In this document: in pieces, positions 42,052 through 50,383 of the stretch | How the letters are laid out: each line of letters starts with the position of its first letter | Position numbering within the stretch: the stretch's first letter is position 1 | DNA from: Marinobacter salinisoli | Lineage (GTDB): Bacteria > Pseudomonadota > Gammaproteobacteria > Pseudomonadales > Oleiphilaceae | Assembly (NCBI RefSeq): GCF_017301335.1 | Contig: NZ_CP071247.1 | Location: 868,001 to 932,000, forward strand | Length of the DNA stretch: 64,000 nt | Reading direction: 5' to 3' | Made by a program: the position numbers and the translations under genes | Notes under the pieces: generated by a model | Databases searched by the model: none | The model's input: only the letters and a program-made list of their open reading frames with translations | Told to the model about the DNA's origin: nothing

Positions 42052-43782
42052 TCCCACCACCAGGCCGTTCTCGTCCAGACCGATATCCAGCGCCGCCGGC
42101 CGCCGTGGCAGCCCCGGCATGGTCATGATCTCGCCGCACACCGCCACCACAAACCCGGCACCGGCCGCCAGCCGCACCTCCCGGACTGGCAGGGTGTGCC
42201 CCGAGGGCGCGCCCATCAGTGACGAATCAACGGAAAAGCTGTACTGGGTCTTGGCAATGCACACCGGCAGGTAGCCGTAACCCAGGGCCTCGTATTCCCG
42301 AAGCTGTTGCCTGGCCGTGGCTGTGAACTCCACATGGCTGGCGTGGTAGATGCGGGTGGCAATGGTTTCGATCTTCTCCGCCAGCGGCAGGCTGTCGTCG
42401 TACAGGAAGCGTACGTCGGGTTTGCCTTTGCCCAGTTCGTCGAGCACGGCCTGCGCCAGCTCCAGGGCACCGTCACTGCCGCAGGCCCAGTGTTCCGCGG
42501 GCACGGCGGTCACGCCCAGGTCCTCGCAGATGGCCTGGACCAGTTCCATTTCCTCTTCGGTGTCCCCGGGGAAGCGATTGATGCACACCACCGGATTCAG
42601 GCCGAATTGCTGCAGGTTCTGGATGTGCCGCTCCAGGTTGGCCGCACCGGCGCGCAAGGCCTCGGCGTCGGGATTCGCAATCCGGCTGCGGGGTACGCCG
42701 CCATGCAGTTTCAGCGCCCTGAGGGTACACACCAGCACCGCCGCATCCGGCTGCAGGCCGGAGTGCCGGCACTTGATGTCGATAAACTTCTCCGCGCCAA
42801 GGTCGGCGCCGAAACCCGCTTCGGTCACGGTAATGTCGTTCAGCGCCAGGGACGCCCGGGTTGCCATCACCGAATTGCAGCCGTGGGCAATGTTGGCGAA
42901 CGGCCCACCATGGATGAACACCGGGTTATGCTCCAGGCTCTGCACCATATTCGGCTGCAGGGCATCCTTCAACAGCACCGAAAGCGCGCCTTCCATGCCC
43001 AGATCCCCCACGGTGACGGGGCTGTTGTCGGCGCGCCGGCCGACCAGCATGTTGCTCAGCCGCCGGCGCAGGTCCAGCCGTCCTTCGGCCAGGCAGAGAA
43101 TGGCCATGATTTCGGACGACACGGTGATGTCGAAGCCGGTTTCCCGGGGTACGCCATGGGCCTTGCCACCGAGCCCGCAGACCAGGTTACGGAGCGAACG
43201 ATCGGTCAGGTCCACCACCCGGCGCCAGCTGATCAGCCGTGGGTCCAGGCCGGCTTCGTTACCCCAGTGGATATGGTTGTCGATCAGCGAGGCCAGCAGG
43301 TTGTGGGCGGTGGTAATGGCGTGGAAATCGCCATTGAAATGCAGGTTGATGTCCTCCATCGGGATCACCTGGGAACGGCCGCCGCCGGCGGCGCCGCCTT
43401 TCATGCCAAAGCAGGGGCCCAGGGAGGGTTCCCGCAGACACACGGACGAGCTGACGCCCAACCGGTTCAGGCCGTCATTCAGGCCCACGCTGGTGGTGGT
43501 CTTGCCCTCCCCGGCGGGTGTCGGTGTCATGGCTGTGACCAGCACCAGCTTGCCTCGCGGCGCCGCCTCGGAGGTGTCGACGTAGGTCATATCCAGCTTG
43601 GCCTTGTAGTGGCCGAACGGCACCAGACTCTCGGCCGGCAGGCCGAAGCGTTGCTGGGCCAGCAACAGGATGGATTGGGGCTGGACCGAGCGGGCGATCT
43701 CGATGTCCGGTTTCGGTGTCAGGTTGAGATTGTCCAGCACCGGCGGATGGGAAGTCTGCTGTTCGTTATACCGGAAGCCCAT
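42043..43782 (-). CDS. fhs: Formate-tetrahydrofolate ligase
   Basis: This is 10-formyl-THF synthetase, which joins formate to THF using ATP or, run in reverse, makes ATP and formate from 10-formyl-THF. The protein has about 579 residues. The P-loop TPAGEGKTTT lies at 88-97, then LREPSLGPCFGMKGGAAGGG, NLHFNGDFHAITTAHNLLAS, FIHGGPFANIAHGCNS and a C-terminal GEIMTMPGLPRRPAA. I start at ATG 43782 (AAAGGAG upstream), which overlaps the metF-like 3' end by 17 bases. An ATG at 43806 is also in frame. It is the last gene of the dmdA-like, metF-like, fhs unit, a context that suggests C1 oxidation. Confidence 0.95.
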   Translation of the reverse strand: MGFRYNEQQTSHPPVLDNLNLTPKPDIEIARSVQPQSILLLAQQRFGLPAESLVPFGHYKAKLDMTYVDTSEAAPRGKLVLVTAMTPTPAGEGKTTTSVGLNDGLNRLGVSSSVCLREPSLGPCFGMKGGAAGGGRSQVIPMEDINLHFNGDFHAITTAHNLLASLIDNHIHWGNEAGLDPRLISWRRVVDLTDRSLRNLVCGLGGKAHGVPRETGFDITVSSEIMAILCLAEGRLDLRRRLSNMLVGRRADNSPVTVGDLGMEGALSVLLKDALQPNMVQSLEHNPVFIHGGPFANIAHGCNSVMATRASLALNDITVTEAGFGADLGAEKFIDIKCRHSGLQPDAAVLVCTLRALKLHGGVPRSRIANPDAEALRAGAANLERHIQNLQQFGLNPVVCINRFPGDTEEEMELVQAICEDLGVTAVPAEHWACGSDGALELAQAVLDELGKGKPDVRFLYDDSLPLAEKIETIATRIYHASHVEFTATARQQLREYEALGYGYLPVCIAKTQYSFSVDSSLMGAPSGHTLPVREVRLAAGAGFVVAVCGEIMTMPGLPRRPAALDIGLDENGLVVGLT

Positions 43783-44701
43783 TGGCCTGTCTCCTTTGGT
43801 CCTCAACGGACCGACTGTGCTCTTGAATCCATTGCGCCGACTGGCGCAAACCTCCGAACGGAAACAGATGGATGCCCTTGAGCAAGGTATCGGGATTGTC
43901 GACGCAATACTCTGCCAGGGAATGAATCATGTCGTCGGGCGCCCAGGCACGCAGCAGTCTGGCGCTGCCGGGGCGTTTGAGAAGCAGTTTGCTGGATGCC
44001 CCGAGGCCACACTGGGCGGCGTAGGCCATCAGGGTTTTGATGCGAGTGGGCCCGGCCAGCCCGATATACACCGGCACCTGCTCCAGCAGGGTGCCGAGGC
44101 TCTGTAGCCAGTCCGTTACCACCTGGGCCTGGAAGGTGAACTGGGTCACCACCCACAGCCGGGTGCCCGTGGTACGGGCATATTCCTGTTTGATGTCGAG
44201 GGCGCGGGTCAGGGTGGCCCGGTCGGCCCGTGGGTGCCCCTCGGGATGGCCGGCCACGCCGATGCCCTTGAAGCGGAAGCTGGACAGCACGCCGGACTCG
44301 AGGATGGCCAGGGTATCGGGGAAGGGCCCGGCAACCGGGTCGCGGTCGCCGGCGATCAGCAGGAACCGGTCCACCGGGCTTTCCTGCAGCTGGGCGAGCC
44401 AGTCCTCCAGTTGCCGCCGGCTTTGCACCATCCGGGCGGGCAGGTGCGGCACCGGCTCCATGCCCAGTTCCCGCAACCGCACGCAGGCGGCCAGTGTGTC
44501 GCTGAACTGCCCCTTCGGCAGGAAGGGCACGTACACCGCCGTCCCTGCCGGCAGAAGCTGTGGCAGATCCTCGGTGGTGCAGATCTGCCGGGGTGTGGCT
44601 TCAATGGACGCCGAGTGCAACAGCGTCAGCAGGTGCCGGTGTACCGCGTCGGCCCGATCAATCGCTGGCGTCAGCGCCTGGGGTTGGTTGGTGAACGTCA
44701 T
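43766..44701 (-). CDS. Divergent methylenetetrahydrofolate reductase (MetF)-like protein
   Basis: This 311-residue protein looks like an FAD-dependent MTHFR TIM barrel. Visible parts are LGMEPVPHLPARMVQ, LLIAGDRDPVAGPFPDTLAIL (matching the GD motif of MetF), GVAGHPEGHPRADRATLTRALDIK, the WVVTQFTFQAQVV strand and VYIGLAGP. The canonical N-terminal FEFFPP motif with the catalytic Glu is not seen; the corresponding stretch reads VYVPFLPKG. It could oxidise 5-methyl-THF formed by the neighbouring aminomethyltransferase rather than serve methionine synthesis. It lies 51 bases after the dmdA-like gene and overlaps fhs, so the three are probably one operon. Confidence 0.75.
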   Translation of the reverse strand: MTFTNQPQALTPAIDRADAVHRHLLTLLHSASIEATPRQICTTEDLPQLLPAGTAVYVPFLPKGQFSDTLAACVRLRELGMEPVPHLPARMVQSRRQLEDWLAQLQESPVDRFLLIAGDRDPVAGPFPDTLAILESGVLSSFRFKGIGVAGHPEGHPRADRATLTRALDIKQEYARTTGTRLWVVTQFTFQAQVVTDWLQSLGTLLEQVPVYIGLAGPTRIKTLMAYAAQCGLGASSKLLLKRPGSARLLRAWAPDDMIHSLAEYCVDNPDTLLKGIHLFPFGGLRQSAQWIQEHSRSVEDQRRQANGLPV

Positions 44702-44752
44702 AGTGCATCACCCTGTGTGAACCGTCTGCTGTGCTGCGTGCTGCCCTGAGGG

Positions 44753-46114
44753 TCAGTCCGCGAAGTCGATGCCTTTGGCGCGCGCACGCTCCCGGGCATT
44801 GGGATTGACCGATGGGCGGAAGGGTACTTCCACCACTTCGGCCTCGACCGCGGTTGATCCATCCGGGGCGGCGTATTCCACCGGCAGGTGCACGGTGAGC
44901 CTGGTGCCGATGGCGGTCATGTCGCAGGGCACGTAGGCCAGAGCGATGTTGGTTTCCAGCTCCGGCGAGTACCAGGGCGAAGTGACGTAACCCAACGGGT
45001 CGCCGCCGTCCGCACCGCTGATCAGCCAGAAGTCGTTGGAATAATCGGTGACCTCGCCACCGCCAAACCGCAGCCCCACCATCATGTGGGAGAACGGCGG
45101 TTGGCCGGCCTCCACCTGGTCGCGAACCTTCTCAAGCCGCTGTTTGCCGATGTAATCCGCCTCTTTGTTCCTGGGCACCTGGTAGGCCAGGTTGCACTGG
45201 AACGGCAGGGTCTCGGCATCCAGGTCCTGTCCCCAGGACAGAATGCCCGCGGCAATGCGGCGGTGATGGGCCGGAGCAATCACTCGGAGGTTGTGTTTTT
45301 CACCGGCTGCCAGCACGGCGTACCAGACATCCTCGGCGTATTTGGTCGAATCCTTCAGGTAGATTTCGTAGCCTTTCTCACCGGTGAAACCGGTCTGGGA
45401 CACAATCACATCGTGGCCGGCCACCTGCCCCTCCATCAGGCCGTAGAAGGGAATGTCGCGAACCTCGTCACCGAACATGTCGGCCATCAGTGCCTCGGAT
45501 TTCGGGCCCTGAATCTGCAGCGGAGAGACGTCGATTTCGGCGATACTGACGTTGAAGCCCATCCCGATGTTGACACCCCGCAGCCACAGCTCCAGGTCGC
45601 TGTCGGACAGCGAGAACCAGAACTCATCCTCGGCCACCCGCAACAGCACCGGGTCGTTGAGAATGCCGCCGTCCTCGTTGCACAGGATGACGTACTTACC
45701 GCGCAGGGGCTTGATCTTGGTGGCGTCCCGGGTGATGACGTAATTCACGAAACGCTCGGCGTCGGGGCCCTTGACCTGAATCTGGCGTTCGACGGCGACA
45801 TTCCACAGGGTGACGTCATTGACCAGAGACTCGTACTCCACCATGGCACCGCCTTGCTCCGGGCGGACATAACCCCGCGGGTGATACATGCGGTTATACA
45901 CCGTGGCGCGCCAGCAGCCTGCCTCGTAGGCCAGGTGCCAGTAGGGGGATTTGCGAACCCGGGTGGAGATCAGCATTTCCACCGGTGTGGGTCCGGACTG
46001 GCGCAGATTAATCGGAACCTTGCGATCGGACTGGTCGACCGAGTCGGGTTGCCTTGCGGCGCCGGCTCGCTGTTGCGGATAATTCTGCAGTGCTTCCTCG
46101 AATTTGACGGCCAT
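44753..46114 (-). CDS. GcvT-family aminomethyltransferase, DmdA-like
   Basis: This stand-alone GcvT-fold protein of 453 residues is about 80 longer than glycine-cleavage T-protein. The core DVTLWNVAVERQIQVKGPDAERFV, NEDGGILNDPVLLRVAEDEF, VSPLQIQGPKSEALMADMFGD and GYEIYL resembles DmdA, the DMSP demethylase that transfers a methyl group to THF. Other GcvT-like demethylases share this fold. Genuine T-protein is unlikely because gcvH and gcvP are absent. The Asp of GGILND matches the folate-activating Asp of the family. GGAGG precedes ATG 46114. It heads the unit with metF-like and fhs. The methyl donor cannot be told from sequence. Confidence 0.8.
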   Translation of the reverse strand: MAVKFEEALQNYPQQRAGAARQPDSVDQSDRKVPINLRQSGPTPVEMLISTRVRKSPYWHLAYEAGCWRATVYNRMYHPRGYVRPEQGGAMVEYESLVNDVTLWNVAVERQIQVKGPDAERFVNYVITRDATKIKPLRGKYVILCNEDGGILNDPVLLRVAEDEFWFSLSDSDLELWLRGVNIGMGFNVSIAEIDVSPLQIQGPKSEALMADMFGDEVRDIPFYGLMEGQVAGHDVIVSQTGFTGEKGYEIYLKDSTKYAEDVWYAVLAAGEKHNLRVIAPAHHRRIAAGILSWGQDLDAETLPFQCNLAYQVPRNKEADYIGKQRLEKVRDQVEAGQPPFSHMMVGLRFGGGEVTDYSNDFWLISGADGGDPLGYVTSPWYSPELETNIALAYVPCDMTAIGTRLTVHLPVEYAAPDGSTAVEAEVVEVPFRPSVNPNARERARAKGIDFAD

Positions 46115-46214
46115 GGCTGTCTCCCCCTCCTCGGTGGGTTGTTGATAGCATCACTGTGACCGTGTTTGGATTCTGCAGGTGGAACCGAAACGACATGGAA
46201 GCGACCAAAAACGG

Positions 46215-46285
46215 CAGGGCCTTATAGCCGTGCTGAAGCCGCTCATGCTGAATTCATATAACCCTAAATCTTTCAGGGCCTTATA
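46215..46285. repeat. 12-bp direct repeat CAGGGCCTTATA in a divergent intergenic region
   Basis: Two exact copies lie at 46215-46226 and 46274-46285, 59 bases apart start to start. They lie between the divergent dmdA-like and PA4642-family genes. The right copy runs into TATACT, a possible -10. They may be operator half-sites; the function is unknown. Confidence 0.6.
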
Positions 46286-46328
46286 CTGTGGCGCCCTGAC
46301 TATCCGATAACGCAACGAGGGAGCGATT

Positions 46329-46646
46329 ATGAGTGGACCCGACAAACCCAAGGTCATTGGCGAGGACTGGAGCGATGAGCGCGTCAAAAGTTTTCTCGCC
46401 ATTGATCCCTACAACAAGGATCTGAACCCGGATTTCTACGTGCTGCTGAAGGCCTATCAGTCCATGCGTGCGGGGGATTTCGAGCGTTTCATCGGGTTCT
46501 TCCAGGACGCCGGGCGCGACCTGAACGCCGTGAACGAACACGGCGAAACCATTCTGGATCTGGTGTCTCAGCATCGCCGCAGCGTGGACTACGCCCGGAT
46601 GCTGGAAAAGGCCGGAGCCAAGGCGACAGCCGCCGCCGATCACTGA
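46329..46646 (+). CDS. PA4642-family small protein
   Basis: This is a 105-residue soluble, acidic protein. The pattern KPKVIGEDWSDERVKSFLAIDP, then LLKAYQSMRAGDFERFIGFFQDAGRDLNAVNEHGETILDLV, matches my recollection of the PA4642 family, found across pseudomonads and marine gammaproteobacteria. The second half reads like ankyrin-type helical repeats. Function is not established. GAGGGAGCG precedes the ATG. It is divergent from the one-carbon operon and convergent with hsp20, so it is probably not functionally tied to either. Confidence 0.82.
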   Translation: MSGPDKPKVIGEDWSDERVKSFLAIDPYNKDLNPDFYVLLKAYQSMRAGDFERFIGFFQDAGRDLNAVNEHGETILDLVSQHRRSVDYARMLEKAGAKATAAADH

Positions 46647-46683
46647 GACCGGCGGCAGCCTTTTCAGTTTGCCCTGATCGGGC

Positions 46684-47133
46684 TCAGTGCACGTCCACCT
46701 CGATGGCTTTGGGCTCTTTCGGCTCGGCTTTTTGCACCGTCAGCGTCAGCAGGCCATCCTTGAAGGCTGCTTTCACACTGTTTTCATCGACGTTGTCGGG
46801 CAGTGTGAAGCGTCTCAAAAAGCTGCCGTAGTAGCGTTCAATCCGGTGCAGCTTCTTGTCGGTGGACTCCTCCTCGTGCTTGCGCTCACCTTCGATGCTG
46901 AGCACACCGTCGTGCACGGTGACTTTGACGTCGTTCTTGTCCATGCCCGGTAACTCGGCCTCGATGGTAAAGGCTTCCGGCGTTTCCTTGATATCGACCG
47001 CCGGTGCCCAGTCGCTGCGGCTGAACACGTCCTTGCCTTCACCGCCGTTACGGGACAACCCGAAAACCCGGTTGTAGCGGTTCATCAGGTCTTCGAACTC
47101 ATTGATCGGATTCCAACGGGTGATGTTGCTCAT
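46684..47133 (-). CDS. Small heat-shock protein, Hsp20/alpha-crystallin family
   Basis: This is a 149-residue ATP-independent chaperone that holds unfolding proteins. The N-terminal WNPINEFEDLMNRYNRVFG is followed by the alpha-crystallin domain (about 40-135) with DIKETPEAFTIEAELPGMDKNDVKV, the GVLSIEGER strand and the closing AAFKDGLLTLTVQK. A C-terminal I-x-I/V-type anchor appears as IEVDV. GAGGAGGG precedes the start. A possible heat-shock (sigma32) promoter lies about 120 bases upstream, leaving a long untranslated leader. Confidence 0.95.
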   Translation of the reverse strand: MSNITRWNPINEFEDLMNRYNRVFGLSRNGGEGKDVFSRSDWAPAVDIKETPEAFTIEAELPGMDKNDVKVTVHDGVLSIEGERKHEEESTDKKLHRIERYYGSFLRRFTLPDNVDENSVKAAFKDGLLTLTVQKAEPKEPKAIEVDVH

Positions 47134-47254
47134 GGGATACCCTCCTCTTCACGAACACGAATCTGAATGTTGTTGACTCAGCTTCGCTCGCGGAACAGCT
47201 CCATTCCGGTGGCGCCGGGGCCGGATGGTTATCCGTGAACTTCTGCTATTCAGG

Positions 47255-47283
47255 AATGTAGGTTCGCCCAATCGCTTTTCAAG
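47255..47283 (-). promoter_or_regulatory. Candidate sigma32 promoter of hsp20
   Basis: On the minus strand CTTGAA (47283-47278) matches the heat-shock -35. After a 15-base spacer, CCTACATT (47262-47255) partly matches CCCCATNT. The site is consistent with an Hsp20 gene but the -10 is imperfect. Confidence 0.4.
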
Positions 47284-47310
47284 AGTCGGTCGATCAAATG
47301 TTGATCTGCG

Positions 47311-47853
47311 TCAGTTGTCGTGCTCCGACAGGTATTCGTCCTTCAGCTTGACGTAATTGCCGGCGGTGTAGGTGAAGAAGCTGCGTTCTTTCTCGGTCAG
47401 TGCCCGGGCCTGCTTGCAGGGTGAGCCCACGTACAGATGCCCCGATTTCAGCACCTTGCCCGGAGGCACCAGGCAGCCGGCGGCGACAATCACTTCGTCC
47501 TCCACCACCGCGCCATCCATGATGATGCAGCCCATGCCCACCAGTACCCGACTGCCGATGGTGCAGCCGTGCAACAGGGCCTTGTGGCCGATGGTGACGT
47601 CGTCGCCAATGGTGAGCGGATGGCCACCGGGGTTGAAGTCACTGGCGTGGGTAATGTGCAGCACCGAGCCATCCTGCACGCTGCAGCGGTCGCCAATGCG
47701 AATCCGGTGCATATCGCCCCTGACCACGGTCATCGGCCAGATCGAGCAATCGTCCCCGGTTTTGACATCGCCAATGACCACCGCACTGGGATCAATCCAC
47801 GCGCGTTCACCAAAATCTGGCGTATAACCCTTGTGAGAACGTACATTCGTCAT
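47311..47853 (-). CDS. Gamma-carbonic anhydrase family hexapeptide-repeat protein (YrdA-like)
   Basis: This is a 180-residue left-handed beta-helix protein of the gamma-carbonic anhydrase/YrdA family. Repeats such as AVVIGDVKTGDDCSIWPMTVVRGD and IRIGDRCSVQDGSVLH are visible. Zinc-ligand His residues lie in HITHASDF, VTIGHKALLHGCTIG and nearby, with the usual GMGCIIMDGAVV and PPGKVL segments. Family members may hydrate CO2 or act on other acyl substrates; activity in YrdA itself is uncertain. It is transcribed alone and divergent from prlC. Confidence 0.9.
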   Translation of the reverse strand: MTNVRSHKGYTPDFGERAWIDPSAVVIGDVKTGDDCSIWPMTVVRGDMHRIRIGDRCSVQDGSVLHITHASDFNPGGHPLTIGDDVTIGHKALLHGCTIGSRVLVGMGCIIMDGAVVEDEVIVAAGCLVPPGKVLKSGHLYVGSPCKQARALTEKERSFFTYTAGNYVKLKDEYLSEHDN

Positions 47854-47950
47854 TACATATACCTGTTAGAAGAATCAATTACCGGGCGGCTCCCAACCCA
47901 TCGGAGTCGCCTGAAAGTACCTTAGACAAACTTTGCTGAGAAGGGGGCTT

Positions 47951-49996
47951 ATGAACAACCCGTTACTGTCTGACGATCTGTTGCCGAAGTTCAGCCATGT
48001 CCGTACCGAGCACATGGAGCCGGCCATTGACCAGATTCTCAGCGAGAACCGCATGAAGATTCAGCAGCTGGCCGAGCAGGAGGAGCCCACCTGGGACACC
48101 CTCGCCCAGCCCATGCAGGCGTTGGACGACCGGCTCAGCAACGCCTGGTCGGTGATCTCCCACCTGAACGCAGTGATGAATACCGACGAGCTGCGGGCGG
48201 TGTATAAAAAGTGCCTGGAGAAGCTGACCGAATACAGCACCGAAATCAGCCAGAACGAAGCCCTGTGCAACGCCTACAAGAAACTGGCCGCCCGGGACGA
48301 CTTCCGGGACCTGAGCGAAGCCCAGCGCAAGTCGGTGGAAAACACCCTGCGGGATTTCCATCTGGGCGGCGTTGATTTACCCGAGGACCAGAAAAAACGT
48401 TATGCCGATTTGTCCCGGGAGCTGGCAGAGCTGTCCAACAAGTTCAGCGACAACGTGCTGGACGCCACCCAGCACTGGTACAAGCACATCACCGATGCCT
48501 CCGAACTGGCGGGCGTGCCGGAAAGCGCGCTGGAAGGCGCCAAGCAGGCAGCCGCCCAGAAAGAGCTGGATGGCTACGTGATTACCCTGGACTTCCCCAG
48601 TTTCTATCCGGTGATGACCTACTGCGACAACCGCGAGCTTCGCCGTGAAGTTTACGAGGCCTTCGTGACCCGCGCCTCCGATCAGGGGCCGGATGCCGGC
48701 ACCTGGGACAACACCCCGGTGATGGCGGAAATCCTCAAGCGCCGGCACGCGCTGGCTCAGCTTCTGGGCTTTGATAACTACGCGGAGCGTTCTCTGGCCA
48801 CCAAGATGGCCCGCAGCACCGACGAGGTCACCGAGTTCCTGAATCAGCTGGCGGTGAAGTCCAAACCCGTGGCGGAAAAGGAATTTGCCGAGCTGAAAGC
48901 CTTTGCCAGTGACGAGCATGGCGTCGAGGACCTGCAAGCCTGGGACGTGGGTTACTACAGCGAGAAGCTGCGCCAGAAACAGTACGACATCTCGCCGGAA
49001 ACCCTGCGCCCCTGGTTTCCAGTGGACAAGGTGATCCCCGGGCTGTTCCGGGTGGCGGAAAAGCTGTTCGGCGTGCAGATCGAAGCGCGCCCGGACGTGG
49101 AAACCTGGCACGAGGACGCCACGGCCTACTGCATCAGCCGCAACGGCGAACCGGTGGCCTGGTTCTACTTTGATCTGTTTGCCCGTCAGGGCAAGCGCGG
49201 TGGCGCCTGGATGGCTGACTGCCGGGTGCGCTGGCGCAACCAGAAGGGCACCTTGCAGTTGCCGGTGGCCTTCCTGTCCTGTAATTTCACGCCGCCGGTG
49301 AACGGCAAGCCGTCCCTGCTGACCCACGATGAGGTCACCACGCTGTTCCACGAGTTCGGCCATGGTCTGCACCACATGCTGACTCAGGTCGAGGTGCTGG
49401 ACGTGTCTGGTATCAATGGCGTGGCCTGGGATGCGGTGGAGCTGCCGAGTCAGTTCCTGGAGAACTGGTGCTGGAATCCGGAATCGCTGGCGCTGATTGC
49501 CTCGCATCATGAAACCGGTGAGCCGCTGCCGGAGGACTTGCTGCAGAAGTTGCTGGCGGCGAAGAACTTCCAGTCCGGCATGGCCATGGTGCGCCAGCTG
49601 GAGTTCTCCCTGTTCGATTTCCGCCTGCACGCGGAGTTTACCGATCAGGCACCGACCAACCCGCTGGATATGCATCGCCGGGTCCGGGAAGAGATTGCCG
49701 TGGTGGAAGCGCCGGAGTTCAACCGCTTCCCCAATGCCTTCTCCCACATCTTCGCCGGCGGCTATGCGGCGGGCTATTACAGCTACAAGTGGGCCGAAGT
49801 GCTGGCGGCGGACGCGTTTTCGCTGTTTGAGGAAAACGGCATCTTTGATCCGGATACCGGCCGGGCCTTCCTCGAGAACATCCTGGAAAAAGGCGGTTCC
49901 CGGGAGCCGATGGAGTTGTTCAAGGCCTTCCGGGGCCGGGAACCGGCGGTGGATGCCCTGCTCAAGCACACTGGCATCACGGACGAGGCCGCCTGA
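47951..49996 (+). CDS. prlC: Oligopeptidase A
   Basis: PrlC is an M3-family zinc metallopeptidase that degrades signal peptides and other short peptides in the cytoplasm. The 681-residue length matches E. coli PrlC. The zinc motif LFHEFGHGLHHML lies near residue 464, with the third ligand Glu in the following helix region (ELPSQFLENW, about 497). Upstream are KMARSTDEVTEFL and GGAWMADCRVRW. ATG 47951 is preceded by AAGGGGG; an upstream in-frame start is less likely. A hairpin lies between it and yheV. Confidence 0.96.
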   Translation: MNNPLLSDDLLPKFSHVRTEHMEPAIDQILSENRMKIQQLAEQEEPTWDTLAQPMQALDDRLSNAWSVISHLNAVMNTDELRAVYKKCLEKLTEYSTEISQNEALCNAYKKLAARDDFRDLSEAQRKSVENTLRDFHLGGVDLPEDQKKRYADLSRELAELSNKFSDNVLDATQHWYKHITDASELAGVPESALEGAKQAAAQKELDGYVITLDFPSFYPVMTYCDNRELRREVYEAFVTRASDQGPDAGTWDNTPVMAEILKRRHALAQLLGFDNYAERSLATKMARSTDEVTEFLNQLAVKSKPVAEKEFAELKAFASDEHGVEDLQAWDVGYYSEKLRQKQYDISPETLRPWFPVDKVIPGLFRVAEKLFGVQIEARPDVETWHEDATAYCISRNGEPVAWFYFDLFARQGKRGGAWMADCRVRWRNQKGTLQLPVAFLSCNFTPPVNGKPSLLTHDEVTTLFHEFGHGLHHMLTQVEVLDVSGINGVAWDAVELPSQFLENWCWNPESLALIASHHETGEPLPEDLLQKLLAAKNFQSGMAMVRQLEFSLFDFRLHAEFTDQAPTNPLDMHRRVREEIAVVEAPEFNRFPNAFSHIFAGGYAAGYYSYKWAEVLAADAFSLFEENGIFDPDTGRAFLENILEKGGSREPMELFKAFRGREPAVDALLKHTGITDEAA

Positions 49997-50006
49997 TCCC
50001 CTGTAT

Positions 50007-50040
50007 ACCGGCAGTCGTAACGACTGCCGGTGAATGTTTT
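50007..50040 (+). terminator. Hairpin terminator or attenuator between prlC and yheV
   Basis: A perfect 11-bp stem (50007-50017 with 50021-50031) has loop TAA. It is followed by GAATGTTTT, so the T-run is short and delayed. Confidence 0.55.
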
Positions 50041-50052
50041 GCGGAGTGAGTT

Positions 50053-50304
50053 ATGCCGAGTCCAAAGCGCTTTATCGCCGGTGCGGTTTGTCCCCGCTGT
50101 GCGGAGATGGACAAGATCACCATGCACACCACCGATGACGACGATCAGGTGCGTGAGTGCGTGGCCTGTGGATTTACCGATGCAGTGTCTGAGCAGCCCA
50201 AGCCTGAGGTGGCGGAACTGGAAACCCGGGTAAACAAACGGGCAAACACCGACGACCACACGGTTCAGCAGGTGGTGTTTTTCAAGGCCGGTCAGGAGGA
50301 CTGA
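50053..50304 (+). CDS. yheV: YheV-family putative zinc-ribbon protein
   Basis: This is an 83-residue protein with the family start KRFIAGAVCPRC and a second Cys pair (VRECVACGF), together a four-Cys zinc ribbon. The C-terminal QVVFFK strand also fits YheV, which has no established function. It lies 56 bases after prlC on the same strand, a pairing I recall from other gammaproteobacteria. Its stop codon lies inside a downstream hairpin. Confidence 0.88.
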   Translation: MPSPKRFIAGAVCPRCAEMDKITMHTTDDDDQVRECVACGFTDAVSEQPKPEVAELETRVNKRANTDDHTVQQVVFFKAGQED

Positions 50305-50313
50305 CCGGCCCTT
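50286..50313 (+). terminator. Candidate terminator overlapping the yheV stop
   Basis: A perfect 10-bp stem (50286-50295 with 50301-50310) has loop GAGGA and includes the yheV stop codon. It is followed by CTT and ATCTGTTT, a weak T-tract. Confidence 0.5.
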
Positions 50314-50383
50314 ATCTGTTTCGAACAGCCAGGGGTCTTGCCGGTTGTGGCCACTGCCGTTTCGAGTGCACAGGAGCACACAG

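Noticed and set aside
46115..46328. Glycine riboswitch upstream of the GcvT-like gene
   Set aside because: I looked for it because gcvT genes often have one, but the conserved paired aptamer blocks are not present.
48377..49969. 530-codon minus-strand frame opposite prlC
   Set aside because: It is the antisense shadow of an unambiguous peptidase gene.
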